Below are positions 23,961 to 35,176 of a stretch of DNA of 64,000 nt, piece after piece. This DNA is from Ilex aquifolium (Eukaryota; Streptophyta; Magnoliopsida; Aquifoliales; Aquifoliaceae): contig OX637402.1 of assembly GCA_951799425.1 (NCBI GenBank), forward strand, positions 30,224,492-30,288,491. Direction: 5' to 3'. The translations under genes and the position numbers were made by a program. Within the stretch, counting starts at the first letter, position 1. Each line of letters begins with the position of its first letter. Below the pieces are notes generated by a model. The model did no database searches and was not told where the DNA came from. It saw only the letters and a list, made by a program, of their open reading frames with translations.

Positions 23961-25152
23961 AGGTTCGTTACTTAATCACACACCTCTCACTTTTGACAAA
24001 AAACACCAAGATCCTAAACTGCTACCGGCTACCACCATCACCATTCACCAACTCCCCTCTCCCCCTCCTTGCCCCAAAACCCAACAACGCACAGCGAAAC
24101 ACCACCACCCAACCGCCCCAGCCCCTAGCATCTCTCTCTCTCTGAAACGCAAATGATATTACTAGCACTGGGTTGGATCGATGGCCTGGAGTGGTGATGG
24201 TGGTGGCAATCATGGGTTTGTGGTTCAATGATGGGGCAGGGGTTCTGATTTGGACAAAGGGGAAACAGGTGTGGGGGCGGAGCACAATTGGGGAATCAGT
24301 GTGTGGGGAAAGTAGGGTGCAACTCGGGCGGGTTGGACAGTCAACCCTAGTTCAACTCTAATCCTAACCCTAACCCAACCTCAGGTTGAGGGACTCAACC
24401 CAAGCACCGCCCGAGTTTAATTCGGACGGGTTCGGGTTGAATTTGTGTTAATGATTTCGGGCTCAATTCGGATTGAGTTTGGATTGAACCCAAAATATGT
24501 TTGTTGTTCTAAACCTAATGCACTATCCCACAATCCAGCTGCAGCATACATGCTTGCTAGAATCACACAGTTTACTGGACTTCTCAGCTTCTATATTAAA
24601 TAGGTGTCTGACTGCAATTTCTCCAATAGACATATTGTCATGGTTACTACATGCCTCAAGAATGGAACCCCAAAGTGAGACATTAATTCGGGTTAAACCC
24701 GAGATCCTCCCAAATTGAATTCGGGTTGAGGTTTTTTGACAAGCCCAAGACCTAATTTTTTCGGGTTGGGCTCGGGTTGAAATCGGGTTAGCCCGCCCAA
24801 ATTACACCCCTAGGAGAAAGGGGCTGACTGTCGTGGTGCGTAGGGCTGGATGCAAAGAACAGAGGGGGAAAGTAGATGGGGGTGATGTGGTGGTGGTGGT
24901 GGAGAGAGAAAGCGTGCAGCTTGTGTGTGTAAAGTCTGGGAATTGGTTCGGGTTCCAATTTGGGTTTGAATACGGGTTTTAGATTGATAGGTTTTTTTGA
25001 ATTGTGGTAGATTTTGTTCAATTTTTAAAGGTAAAATGGTTATTTCATACCTTCTGTTAGGTCTGTTAGTTTGACGGTACTGACAAGGGGTCTCAGTGTT
25101 ATTTGTCAAAGTTGAGGGGGTCTATCTGATCAAGTGACAAATTTTAAGGGGT
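23961..25152. mobile_element. MULE-like element in intron 1 of SCPL copy 2
   Basis: The ends are inverted relatives: TTACTTAATCACACACCTCTCAC...TTTTGACAAA on the left, TCACTTGATCAGATAGACCCCCTCAACTTTGACAAA for the reversed right end. They also resemble the TIRs of the element at 9093-11074. The flanking 9-bp ATAAATATA occurs at 23952-23960 and 25153-25161, but this AT-rich string is weak proof. SCPL copy 4 lacks the insert at the matching place. It carries a nested hAT MITE. Confidence 0.62.
24313..24812. mobile_element. hAT-type MITE (TAGGGTGYAA family) nested in the intron 1 element
   Basis: Left end TAGGGTGCAACTCGGGCGGG, reversed right end TAGGGGTGTAATTTGGGCGGG. Flanking 8-mers GGGGAAAG (24305-24312) and GGAGAAAG (24813-24820) differ at one base. 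Subterminal GGGTTGAG/CGGGTT motifs are repeated. A relative sits in intron 9 of SCPL copy 3 (42272-42818). Confidence 0.78.
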
Positions 25153-25608
25153 ATAAATATAATTTACACTCTATTTTTTTGGACGAAAATGTTATTTTAC
25201 TTCGAAAATTTTTAAAAAAATTATCAGACGGTACATACAATTTTAACATGCTAAGTGTACCAGATATGTAGGGGTGGACGAATCAGAAGATGTACAACTC
25301 TTCTACTACTTTGTGAAGTCGGAGACAAATCCTAAAGAGGACCCTCTCATTCTTTGGCTCAACGGAGGCCCCGGCTGCTCTGCTCTGCTCTGCTTTTGTC
25401 AAATAATCTCACATAACAAGACATTTTATAAAGAAACTTAAGGATCTGACTGATTAATCTTTGGAAATTGTACTTTGACCCTTCAGTTATGCTTTTATCT
25501 CACATTGTGGACATTGTGTTGTGTTTCTCCTATTCTAATCTAACCCCCTCGCCCCCTACAGGTATTGATTTCATATTATTTCAATTACAAAAGTCTGCTA
25601 CAAATTAG

Positions 25609-26172
25609 TAGGGGTGTTCAAATTTCCGACTACCCGCAAGTTCCTACCCTACCCAATCCTACCCTACCCTACCCTACTGAACGGTTAGCCGCAAAAATCG
25701 GGTAGGAATGCGGAAGAGTTTTTGGTCTTCCGATTAAATCGGGTAGGAATGCGGAAGAGCTATCCATTTCCACATTCCTACCCTACCCTACCCGAATTAA
25801 TTAATTAATATGATTTTAATGTATTTCATATGGTTTAAACTTAAATTAATTGTTATTATATTTGTGTAACAATTATGGTGGATTGATGTTCATACTTTCT
25901 TGTATTTTATTATAATTGCTGTTGTAGTTGTTTTAAATTTTAATGTTATTGATTTATTATATTGTTAAATTGGTGTATTCAAAAATTAATAGTTACAAAA
26001 GTGTTTACTCGATTTCCTACCCGACTTCCTACCCGATTAATCGGGTAGGAAGTCGGGTAGGAATACCACACCTGTCGGGTAGGGTAGGCCAAGAAAAAAT
26101 TCTTCCGCAAAGTATCGGGTAGGAAGTCGGAAGAGCATATTTCCTACCCGTATGGTAGGGTGAACACCCCTA
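25609..26172. mobile_element. hAT-type MITE of the TAGGGGTGTTCA family, copy B, in intron 2 of SCPL copy 2
   Basis: Perfect 8-bp TSD CAAATTAG (25601-25608 and 26173-26180), with ends TAGGGGTGTTCA / TGAACACCCCTA. SCPL copy 3 shows the unfilled site (TTTCAAATTAGACCAAAAG near 39798). Subterminal TACCCTACCC repeats match copy A at 20975-21709. Confidence 0.92.
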
Positions 26173-26431
26173 CAAATTAGACACAAATATCTTGAACTAT
26201 GCAATTTTGTTTTATTTTTGTTCTGAAATAAAAAAAAACACAAATATTTTTTGTCAAGCACATCACCGTAGTTTTCGAAGAATGTAAGAAATTCAGGGAT
26301 ATCGGAATGAAGGGAGACTTAGAGCCTTATTTATGGATGTAAAGTGATTTCTCATTAAGTTTTTTCATCCTCTTTTCTTTTTAAAACTAAAGATCGTTAA
26401 TGTTATTGTATGTAGATGGTACGATTAATTG

Positions 26432-26671
26432 GAGAGGTTAGCGGTTAGTCTAATGGTCATTATTCTCATTCTTATATATTAGGGTCGCATGTTCGAATCC
26501 CGTCGTTTCTCTCTCAGTAATAGCCAGGGGCGGAGCCAGGAATTCTGGTCAGGGTGGGCACTTTAATTAAGTACTCTAATTTTTTTCCTTCTAATCAATT
26601 ACACTATATAATATATTTATATTTATTATATTATATTTGATACATGAAGTCCATTTAACATAAAAAACGTC

Positions 26672-26702
<31 letters not shown>

Positions 26703-27520
26703 TTGTTAGGAGCGAAGCCATGAATGTCTATGAGGGGACAAAATATAACTGGTATAAAAAAATATTTAGCCGAAATTGATACAAAAAAATTCAATTTAAG
26801 AATAACAAAAAAGTAAGAATCAAAACAAAATTATTGTGAAATAGTAAATTCAATTTTTATTTAGTCGAAGCAAAATCCTAACAAAAAGACACAAAAAAAA
26901 AAAATTTAGTACATTTTTAACCTAATTATATATTTCAATAAAATCTAAAATTTTAAAAAATCACTAAAATTTTGTATATGAATTAAATGTAAATTAATTT
27001 TTCACTAATTTTCTATCAATGCGTACAATCACAAGTCCGTAGTAAAATTATTCTTTATTTAGTTGCAACTAGAGATTTTATACCCTTTTCTTCCCTTAGT
27101 CAAGTAGGCCAAAAGTTTTGTTTTTTAATGGTGGGTGGGCCAAAAGTTTTGTTTTTAATGTTGGGCCAAAAAATTTGTTTTTAATGTTGGACTAAAAGTT
27201 TTGTTTTCTTAATAGGTTTGGGTGGATTGTGATAGGTCAAATATTTGATTTTTTAATAAATTTGGGTAGATAATAGTGGGCTCAATTTTTTTTGTTTTAA
27301 ATGGACTTAATTTTTTAAATTTTTTGGGTAAATAATGTGGGCCTAATATTTTTATCTTGAATTTTGGATGGGCACAAATAATATATTATACAAATTTATA
27401 ATATATATACTTAACTAAAAAAAATTTGAGGGGGGGCACGTGCCCACCCTGGCCCTAGACTCCCTCCGCCCTTGGTAATAGCGTCTGATAAAAAAATTGT
27501 TAATTGGAAAAAAAAAATTC
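26432..27520 (+). repeat. tRNA-derived SINE-like remnant in intron 2 of SCPL copy 2, split by a hAT element
   Basis: The RNA polymerase III box A consensus is matched by TAGTCTAATGG (26446-26456) and box B by GTTCGAATCC (26491-26500), about 35 bp apart. The rest continues after the hAT insertion (27475 onward). Related remnants lie at the same intron position in SCPL copies 3 and 4, so it predates those duplications. It lacks a tRNA fold, so it is not a tRNA gene. Confidence 0.55.
26525..27474. mobile_element. hAT-type element with CAGGGGCGGAG ends
   Basis: Perfect 8-bp TSD GTAATAGC (26517-26524 and 27475-27482). Left end CAGGGGCGGAGCCAGG...CAGGGTGGGCAC, reversed right end CAAGGGCGGAGGGAG...CAGGGTGGGCAC. 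The interior is AT-rich, with direct repeats of GGGCCAAAAGTTTTGTTTTTAATG around 27105-27200. No transposase. Confidence 0.88.
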
Positions 27521-30313
27521 ATTTTCATTGTATCAGAGTAGTTGATATGATATGACAAGGTTATTTTCTTAATCTGACCGTGCAGGTCCGCTGTATTTCG
27601 AGGCAGTGGAGTATAATGGGAGCTTACCCAGGTTGGTGTTAAATGAAAACTCATGGACGAAGGTAAAGTCTATACATGTCATGGCAAATTACACTTTGAA
27701 CCCTTTATTAATTCTGATTCCGATCTCAACCATTATGTTTTTTAAATTGTCCTGAATTAATGTTATAGTACCTCAAGACAAAAAGTCTATTATGTTGGTG
27801 TTATTGAATTTTGAGATAAAGTAAAGTGACACAATGAAATCATCAGGTGGCGAGCATAATTTTTGTAGATTTGCCTGTTGGTACTGGATTCTCCTATGGA
27901 AGGACTCCACTTGCTTCTCAGTCTACAGACATTCAATCATGCCACCAAGCCTATGAATTTCTAAGAAAGGTACTTTGTGAACTATTCCCTTAATATGGTT
28001 TAAACTTTCTGTATTTTCTTAGCAGTTTTAGCCATGAAGGATTAAGACCCTGATATATTTATCCATGTAAATCGTCGTACTTGTGCCTATAAATAAAATA
28101 ACTGCAGTAAGGAAAAAAAAAATTCAAAACAAAATCTGATTTTTATTGTGTAATTCTCAACTAAATAATAATTTATTTTTTTTGTAGTGGCTGATTGATC
28201 ATCCTGAGTTCTTTTCAAACTCATTGTATGTGGGGGGAGAATCATACACAGGAATAACTGTTCCAATTGTCACTCAACTGATTTCAAATGGTAGGGGTAT
28301 TAAGAATGGTGTCTGAAATATTACTCTACTTTATGTTTGGTAAACCATAACCTTGTTGCTATGCAGGAAATGAAGCAGGCATTGAACCATTTATTAATCT
28401 CCAGGTTTGCTATTCTTGAAATCCTTCTTTATTTTGAGAAACTAGTTTTTATGATGCCCAAAATTGCTTAGTAATTTTTTTTCTAAAAATGGTTTCAGGG
28501 ATATATACTTGGAAACGCTGTAACATTTCCATCTGAAGACAATTTTAAGATCCCATTTGCTCATGGAATGGGACTTATTTCGGATGAACTCTACGAGGTC
28601 AGTTCAAGTCATAAAATCCTTTCCCTTTCCCTCAAAACTATCTCAGAGATTGTGTAGGAATGTTAACTTCATTGGCTATGAAATTGAATGGTCTATGTTT
28701 TTTTTTTTTTTTTTGCAATAGTCACTTAAGAGGAGCTGTGGAGGAAAGTATTTTAATACAGATCCAAGCAATACAGAGTGTCTACAATTTGTTGAAGCTT
28801 TTAATCAGGTCAGCGTCCCTTTTTATTTTTTGCAAACCCTGTCATTACTTTCAGAGTAATCGCCTTGTTGTTCTGAACTTTATTAAGCACATTTGCAGTG
28901 TACTAGTGGAATTTACATTGCACATATTTTGGAACCCGATTGTGGTTTTGCTTCCCCAAGGCCACACAAATGGTTTGGTATGAGAAGATCTCTTGATGAG
29001 AGAATCACAGACCTCCACAATCCTAAACCATCCGTTTCCTCATTTTACTGTCGTGTAAGTCTTCATAAAATCCTCCGAACATATACTGGCATGAACATAT
29101 TGATGAGTGAGGAATGCCCATTTAGCTTAAGCCAATTCGAAGAATAATTGCAAAGTCTTTTTTTTCTTTTTTCACTCCGGGGTTTGAAGAGGTCAGTGTG
29201 GATTATTTCATGAAAAAAATGTAGCTGCTTCTTCAATTGTTTTGCGAGTATATCTTCCATGGTCGTAGATTGATGGATATAAGCTTTCTTATCATTGGTG
29301 TAATGACGAAAATGTCCAAGAAGCACTGCACATCCGAAAGGTATGTCCATATCATTACTTTTGAAGATCATATTTAACATCAGCACAACAATGAAATGAA
29401 CTGTAAAATTCTTTATCACAGGGGAGCATAGGAGAATGGGAGAGATGTGCCTCTAATTTACCTTATCATCGTACTCTAATCGAAGACAGTATACCTTATC
29501 ACATAAATCTCAGCATTAAAGGTTATCGGTCTCTGATATACAGGTCATATTAATATACTTCATTCAATAAGATTTGTTCCATATTTTACCCATAAGTTTA
29601 AAACAAAAAAAAATTGTTTTTTTTTTTGAAGTTGAGATACACACACATGTAGATAATTATATGTAGTGATGTTTTTGTTTGTTGATACAGCGGTGATCAC
29701 GACATGCTTATTCCATTCCAGTCCACACAAGCATGGATAAGATCTCTAAATTACCCAATTATTGAAGAATGGCGATCTTGGTTATTCAATGGCCAAATTG
29801 CCGGATGGGTATTGTATTCACATTTTTTTTCTTTGATATATCTTGAGATTGATGGTGAATTTTGACGCAATGGAAAAGTTATTATATTGTAATCTGAGCA
29901 TTAGAAGTTCGAGTTACAAAAACAGTCTCTTCATATGCAAGTAAAAAGTATGCATATTTCACCACCTGCACTAACAAAAATCTCATACGTTGAACTACAC
30001 TTTATGAGATTATGGTTTTTAGAATAGTTGAGCATTGGAAATTTTGTCATTGGCAATGTGCAGTTATACGAGGGTTTACTCCAATAAAATGACATATGCA
30101 ACAGTGAAGGCAAGAAACCACTTTCTTTTAAGTTTGACGGAGCTAATTAAGATTTTTTTTCCTCCATTTGGTTCTTTTTTGTGAAAATTGATGCATTCTT
30201 CTTACAGGGAGGAGGCCACACAGCTCCAGAGTTTAAGCCCGAAGAGTGTGCAGCTATGTTCAAAAGATGGATATCTCATGAACCTCTGTAATTGATCTCA
30301 AGCTACAAGTTTA

Positions 30314-31481
30314 GGGTGCGTTTGGTAACGTTTTTGTTTTTATGTTTTTTTTATAAAAGAAAATAAAACAAATTTTTGTTTTTTTTGTGATAAAAATTAA
30401 AAATATAAAACATGTTTGGTAGTCATTTATATTTATAAAATTATAAAAACAAAAATAAAAAATATGTTTGGTATTATATCATTGTTTTTATACTTTACTG
30501 TAATTATTTTAATTAATTTTTTAATACCAAATGCATCTCCACCCAAATCACCGAAAATCCACCCCACCCAGCCGCCACCACCACCCCTGTTTAGCCACCA
30601 CCCAACCACCGTCTACCCCACCACCAACACCACCGAAATTCCACCACCCAACCTACCCAAAACCCACCCCAGCAGCCTCAAAACCCATTACCCAACCCAT
30701 CCAAAACCACCACCAATACCAGTCCACCACCACCACCACCGACACACACACAAACCTAAAACCCACCACAGCAGCCCCTGAAAACCCACCAAAGCACACC
30801 TGAAACAAACCACCCAACCCACCCAAAACCACCACCACCGATACACTCACAAACCCCAAACCCACCACAGTAGCCCCCGAAAACCCAACTGCAACAACCC
30901 CGAAACCCACCACCTAACCCACCCCAAAACCACCACCGATACACACAAAAAGATCCATACATAAACACATGTTGAAATCAACAACAAAATAAAATAGAGA
31001 GAAAGAAAAATCCCTAGATCTGCACACATAAAACCGAGTGAGCATCGCCGATTGAGAAGAAAGTGGAGAGCTTTGCCGGAGAGAAACGATTTGGATCTGC
31101 ACGCCGGAGAAAGTGGGGATCTGCACGCCGGAGAAAGTGGAGATCTGCACGCCGATTTGGATTCGCCATAGTCTCAGACCCACAAGCGCGAGAGTGAGAG
31201 AGATGAGCTTTGTTGCTTTATATAGGTGACACAAAAATGTCCTATTTTTTGCTACTAATGAAAGTCGAAGGTTGGACCTTATTAAAAGCTTCCACAAGCC
31301 CCGCGTGTTTTCGTTTTTCTGTGTTTTCAAAAACATCATTTTCCTTGTTTTCAATATCCACCCTTGTTTTTAAAACAGCTTGATTAAAAAAAAAAAAAAA
31401 CATAAACCAAACGTGTTATTATTTTTAATTTTAACAAAAATTGAAAAAAAAAACAAAAACAGTGAGTAACCAAACGGCACC
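30314..31481. mobile_element. PIF/Harbinger-like non-autonomous element just after the stop of SCPL copy 2
   Basis: TIRs GGGTGCGTTTGGTAACG (left) and GGTGCCGTTTGGTTACT (reversed right) are flanked by the 3-bp TSD TTA (30311-30313 and 31482-31484), typical of Harbinger/Tourist elements. It starts 23 bp past the stop codon, so it interrupts the former 3' UTR. Inside are a CCACC-rich tract (about 30540-30940) and three 24-bp tandem copies of GATCTGCACGCCGGAGAAAG (31094-31165). The GC-rich interior differs from the AT-rich surroundings and may be captured host sequence. Confidence 0.83.
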
Positions 31482-31484
31482 TTA

Positions 31485-31886
31485 CTGTATTGCAACAAAT
31501 AGTTTTGTTGTATTCTTACTTTATTAAAAGTTCTTTTTAAATAAAAAGTACTTTCAAAAATATTTCTATATTTTGTCCATATTAGCAACGGTAGACATAA
31601 ACCGAAATTTGAATGACTAGTTGGAACATTCTTAACTGGCATTGCATGCTAATGTATGTTGGGACTAATAAACAAACCAAATGAAAATGTCGGGATGCTA
31701 ATGCCGTACATTCTTTTTTTTTAATCAGAATTTTGAATTTACATTTATATCCTATCGATTATGCTGAAATTTGGCCAAGAATTACATTTCAAGACAAAAC
31801 ATAAATTTACGGAACATTTAGGATTAATGGTCATAGATGGGTAGTTATTGGTTTTTATGAAGTTCACTTCCTTATTTGTTTATATA
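31485..31886. other. Downstream segment of SCPL copy 2
   Basis: Non-coding. It aligns with DNA after copies 1, 3 and 4 (GCATTGCATGCTAATGTATGTTGGGACTAA near 31640). Confidence 0.7.
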
Positions 31887-34040
31887 CTAGGGGTAACCAG
31901 TGCCTGAAGACACGGTGCAACGTAAGTGAGAAGTGATGGATTTGGGAGGATAGAAATTCAATGTGAATGGTTTTGAGAGAGATGTTAGAGGTCGTTAGAT
32001 GAGTCTATTTGAGACCGTCGAATAGACTTATTGAAGTCTATCATATTTAATATTATAGATTTGACACAAATAAAAGTAGTATTCTATAATATTTAATTTT
32101 CTTACAAATTCTATATTTTACTCATTTTTTGCTATATATTCCATAATTTTTGAACCAAAGGAATTTCCAACACTCTAAAGAATTAATTTTAGTTTGCTAA
32201 TTTTAAGAGATTTGGTATGAACTTTTTTTTTTTTGGTTCTAGTACACAACTTGTTTGACCCAATTAATTTTCTTTTTCATAAATCATTACAGCGGGCCCA
32301 ATTAAGAATATCCAAAAATATATATAAAACATATATAACTAAAAAAAAAAAATCACGGTGGTCCTAGACCCCTCCTCTATCCGTCACTACCACAGAGAGA
32401 GAGAGAGAGAGAGAGTGAAGAGTGAGAAGAGAAATGTAAAATTTAATCTGAATGGTTTTCAAAGAGATGTTGGTGGTCGTTGGATTAGTTTATTTGAGAT
32501 CATCGGATGAACTTACTGAAGTCTTTCTTGTTTTATATTATAGAGAAATCCACGAAATATGATAGAATTGACTTAAAAAAACATTAATTTATATACATGT
32601 AATCAAAATTGAACATTAATTTATATACATGTAATCAAAATCGAACATTAATTTATATACATGTAATCAAAATCGAGTCAAATCTAATATAAATTAAAAA
32701 TCTAATTTATCAAAAAGCATATTGTCAAATATGTTCTATCAAAAAAAGTTCAATAAATATCATTTATAAAATATTATTTTTTTTAATTAGTACAAATTAT
32801 TACAAAATTATTAATTTATAAGAATATATTAACGTTGAATTTTCTTAAGAGAAAAAAAAAATTAGTCTTGAAATTTTGATTTAAGATATGTGTAAGATAT
32901 GTTAGTTTGAGATAATTAATTAAATAAATAAAATTAAAATTAATTATATTAAATATAAATGTGTTAAGTAGCGCCCTTGTTTTTTTATTTTTTAAATTGA
33001 TGAGTTTTTTTTAATCAAAATGTTATTATTGTGTCTTATAAAAATTCAAAATGTTACACTGCACATATGATATTAATGACAAATTTGACTCATTTAATTA
33101 TTATATTAAAGAAAATAATGTGTTTCCAGATTAGTCATAATCGTTGACCGACTGGGGAAAATATTAAGGAAAAAAAAGGTAATTTCTTGACCATTAGATG
33201 AATGAATTTGAGACCGTAGGATGAACTTGTTAAAGCCGTCATGTTTTATATTATAAATTGACTTAAAAAAATATTATACATGTAACCAAAATAGAGTTAA
33301 ATCTAATACAAACTAAAAATTTAATTTATCCAAAAATATATCGCCAAAATATTTTCTATCAAAAAATTATCCATAAAAATTATTTATAAAATATTATTTT
33401 TATAATTAGTACAAGCTATTACAAAATTATTAATTTATATGAATATTTTAGCGTTGAGTTTTCTTAAGAGATTAAAAAAAATTAATCTTAAACTTTTGAT
33501 TCAAGATATGTGTAAGACATGTTAGTTTGAAATAATTAATTAAATAAATAAAATTAAAATTAATTATGAGCTTTTTTTAATCAAAATGTTATCATTGTAT
33601 CTTATACAAATTCAAAATGTTACACTACACAGATGATATTAATGGCAAATTTGACCAATTTAATTATTATGACAGAGAAAATTTTGTGTTCCAAGATCAG
33701 TCGTAATCATTGATTGGTTGAGAGAGAAAATATTAAGGGAAAAAAATGTTAATTTCTTGACCGTTGGATGAATGAATTTGAGACTGTAAGATATGTTCAA
33801 GATCAGTCGTAATCGTTGACTTTTTAAGGGGCGAAATATTAAGGAAAAAAATTATAATTTCTTGACCGTTGGATGAATGCATTTGAGACCGTAAGATGTG
33901 TTCTAAAATCAGCCGTAATCGTTGACTTTTTGGGAGGCAGAAAATATTAAGGAAAAAAATTATAATTTTTTGACCGTTGGATGAATAAATTTGAGACCGC
34001 AGGATCGGCTTGTTGAAACCGCCCTGTTTTATATTATAGA
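31887..34040 (-). mobile_element. Helitron-like element, 5' end at 34040, 3' end at 31887
   Basis: On the minus strand it begins A|TCTATAATATAAAACAGG (34040) and ends ...GGTTACCCCTAG|T (31887), the TC...CTRR ends with A and T host bases expected for Helitrons. Just before the 3' end, ACCGTGTC TTCA GGCACTGGT can form the usual hairpin. It is non-autonomous and AT-rich, with no Rep/helicase frame. DNA after SCPL copy 3 (near 44650) lacks it. Two diverged copies of an inner module (about 32540-33110 and 33240-33690) and a 32-bp tandem triplet (32580-32690) lie inside. Confidence 0.72.
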
Positions 34041-34397
34041 TTATGTGTTCCAAGATCAGTCGTAATCGTTGACTGGTTGGAAATGAAAATATTAAGAGAA
34101 AAAAATGTTAATTTCTTGACCGTTGGATAAATGAATTTAAGACTGTAAGATATGTTCAAGATCAGCCGTAATCGTTGACTTTTTAAGGGGAGAAATATTA
34201 AGGAAAAAAAATTATAATTTATTGACCGTTGGATGAATGAATTTGAGACCGTAGGATGTGTTCAAAAATTAGCCGTAATCGTTGACTTTTTTGGGGTAAG
34301 AAATATTAAGGAAAAAAATTATAATTTCTTGACCGTTGGATGAATAAATTTGAGACCGTAGAATCGGCTTGTTGAAGCCGTCCTGTTTTATATTAGA
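33685..34397 (-). repeat. Higher-order tandem array of a ~107-bp Helitron 5'-end unit
   Basis: The string GATCAGTCGTAATC or a close variant begins at about 33695, 33801, 33907, 34053, 34160 and 34269, so units are about 106-109 bp. Three units plus a longer last one form a block of about 358 bp that is itself repeated (33685-34040 and 34041-34397). Each block ends in the Helitron-like terminus TCTA(T)AATATAAAACAGG read on the minus strand. Confidence 0.85.
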
Positions 34398-34400
34398 GGC

Positions 34401-35176
34401 TTAGGGAGCCCGGTACCTCCCAAAAAAATTAATAGGATAAAAGTACATTTTTTAAAATAATTGTGATAGAAGTACATGTGCTAAAAAAAAGTCATAAAAG
34501 TCCTTTTACCCCTACCAAAAATAGTGCATACCTAATTGAATGTGAGACTTTCAAGATTAGAATGTGAGACTTTCAAAATTCCTTTTGATATTTATGTATC
34601 ATTTGAATTTTGAAATTTCATATATATATATATATTTTGTCCACTCAAATAGTTGCATCTAAAGAGGGAGTCGAAAAATTGTCATGTAAACAGTGTCACC
34701 AAAGAGAGACACGACATAAATTGTCATGAAAACAGTGTCACCAAAGAGAGACACTATATAATGACAATGGGGGTCCAATCAGTGGCATTATGTAATGCCC
34801 TCTTCATAATGCCCAAACAGTGTCAGTAAAGAGTGACAACAGTAGATTGTACCTAAATGATGACAATATATATTTTGCTCACTCAAAGAGTTGCACTATA
34901 TATATATATATATATGAAATTCAAAATTCAAAATGATACACAAATATCAAAAAAAATCTTGAAAGTCTTACAATCAATTAAGTGTGCACTATTTATGGTA
35001 GGGGTAATTATGGAATACAATTTAGAAAGAATTTGAAAATGTTTTAAAATGTGCACTTATTGACAACTATTTGATGAAAAAGAGGACTTAAATGAAGATA
35101 AGTTTGGAGGTGGTACTTAAAGCCAAATAAATTTTGAAAAAAGTACTCACATCCCATTATCTCTTTATATTATAGA
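34401..35176 (-). mobile_element. Second Helitron-like element abutting the first
   Basis: Minus strand: 5' A|TCTATAATATAAAGAGATAA at 35176. The other end carries GGGAG...CTCCC (hairpin) followed by CTAA at 34401-34404. The interior holds an AT-rich inverted repeat (about 34600-34640 against 34890-34950) and repeats of GTCACCAAAGAGAGACAC. No coding capacity. The 3' terminus is less certain than the 5' one. Confidence 0.55.

Larger units (their letters stand above)
23300..30291 (+). pseudogene. SCPL copy 2, probable pseudogene with lost splice donors
   Basis: All 14 exon equivalents are present: 23300-23481, 25264-about 25397, 27586-27662, 27847-27969, 28188-28290, 28367-28404, 28499-28597, 28722-28808, 28899-29054, 29269-29340, 29422-29543, 29691-29804, 30064-30109, 30208-30291. 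Ser (GGESYTG), Asp (GDHD) and His (GGGHTAPE) motifs are still encoded. Two lesions are clear. Exon 2 lost its 3' end and donor after GGCCCCGGCTGCTCTGCT, replaced by CTCTG repeats. The exon 12 donor reads AT (29805-29806) instead of GT. A cryptic GT at 25398 would keep frame with a loss of four codons, but the next GT after exon 12 shifts frame, and reading through intron 12 meets a stop before the catalytic His exon. Introns 1 and 2 are swollen by several MITEs; intron 9 is about 400 bp shorter than in copy 1. Confidence 0.85.

Noticed and set aside
24359..24378. Telomere-like CCTAACCCTAACCC
   Set aside because: Only two units, lying in the subterminal region of a hAT MITE rich in similar motifs.
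26446..26500. tRNA gene
   Set aside because: Box A and box B matches exist, but no acceptor stem or cloverleaf can be formed. It is SINE-like.
30653..31354. Long Gly-rich and mixed open frames on the minus strand
   Set aside because: They follow the CCACC-rich tract of the Harbinger-like element. Composition alone keeps the frames open, and no domain is visible.
33685..34397. Satellite or centromeric repeat
   Set aside because: Only six units are present and the blocks end in Helitron-type termini, so a transposon origin explains them better.
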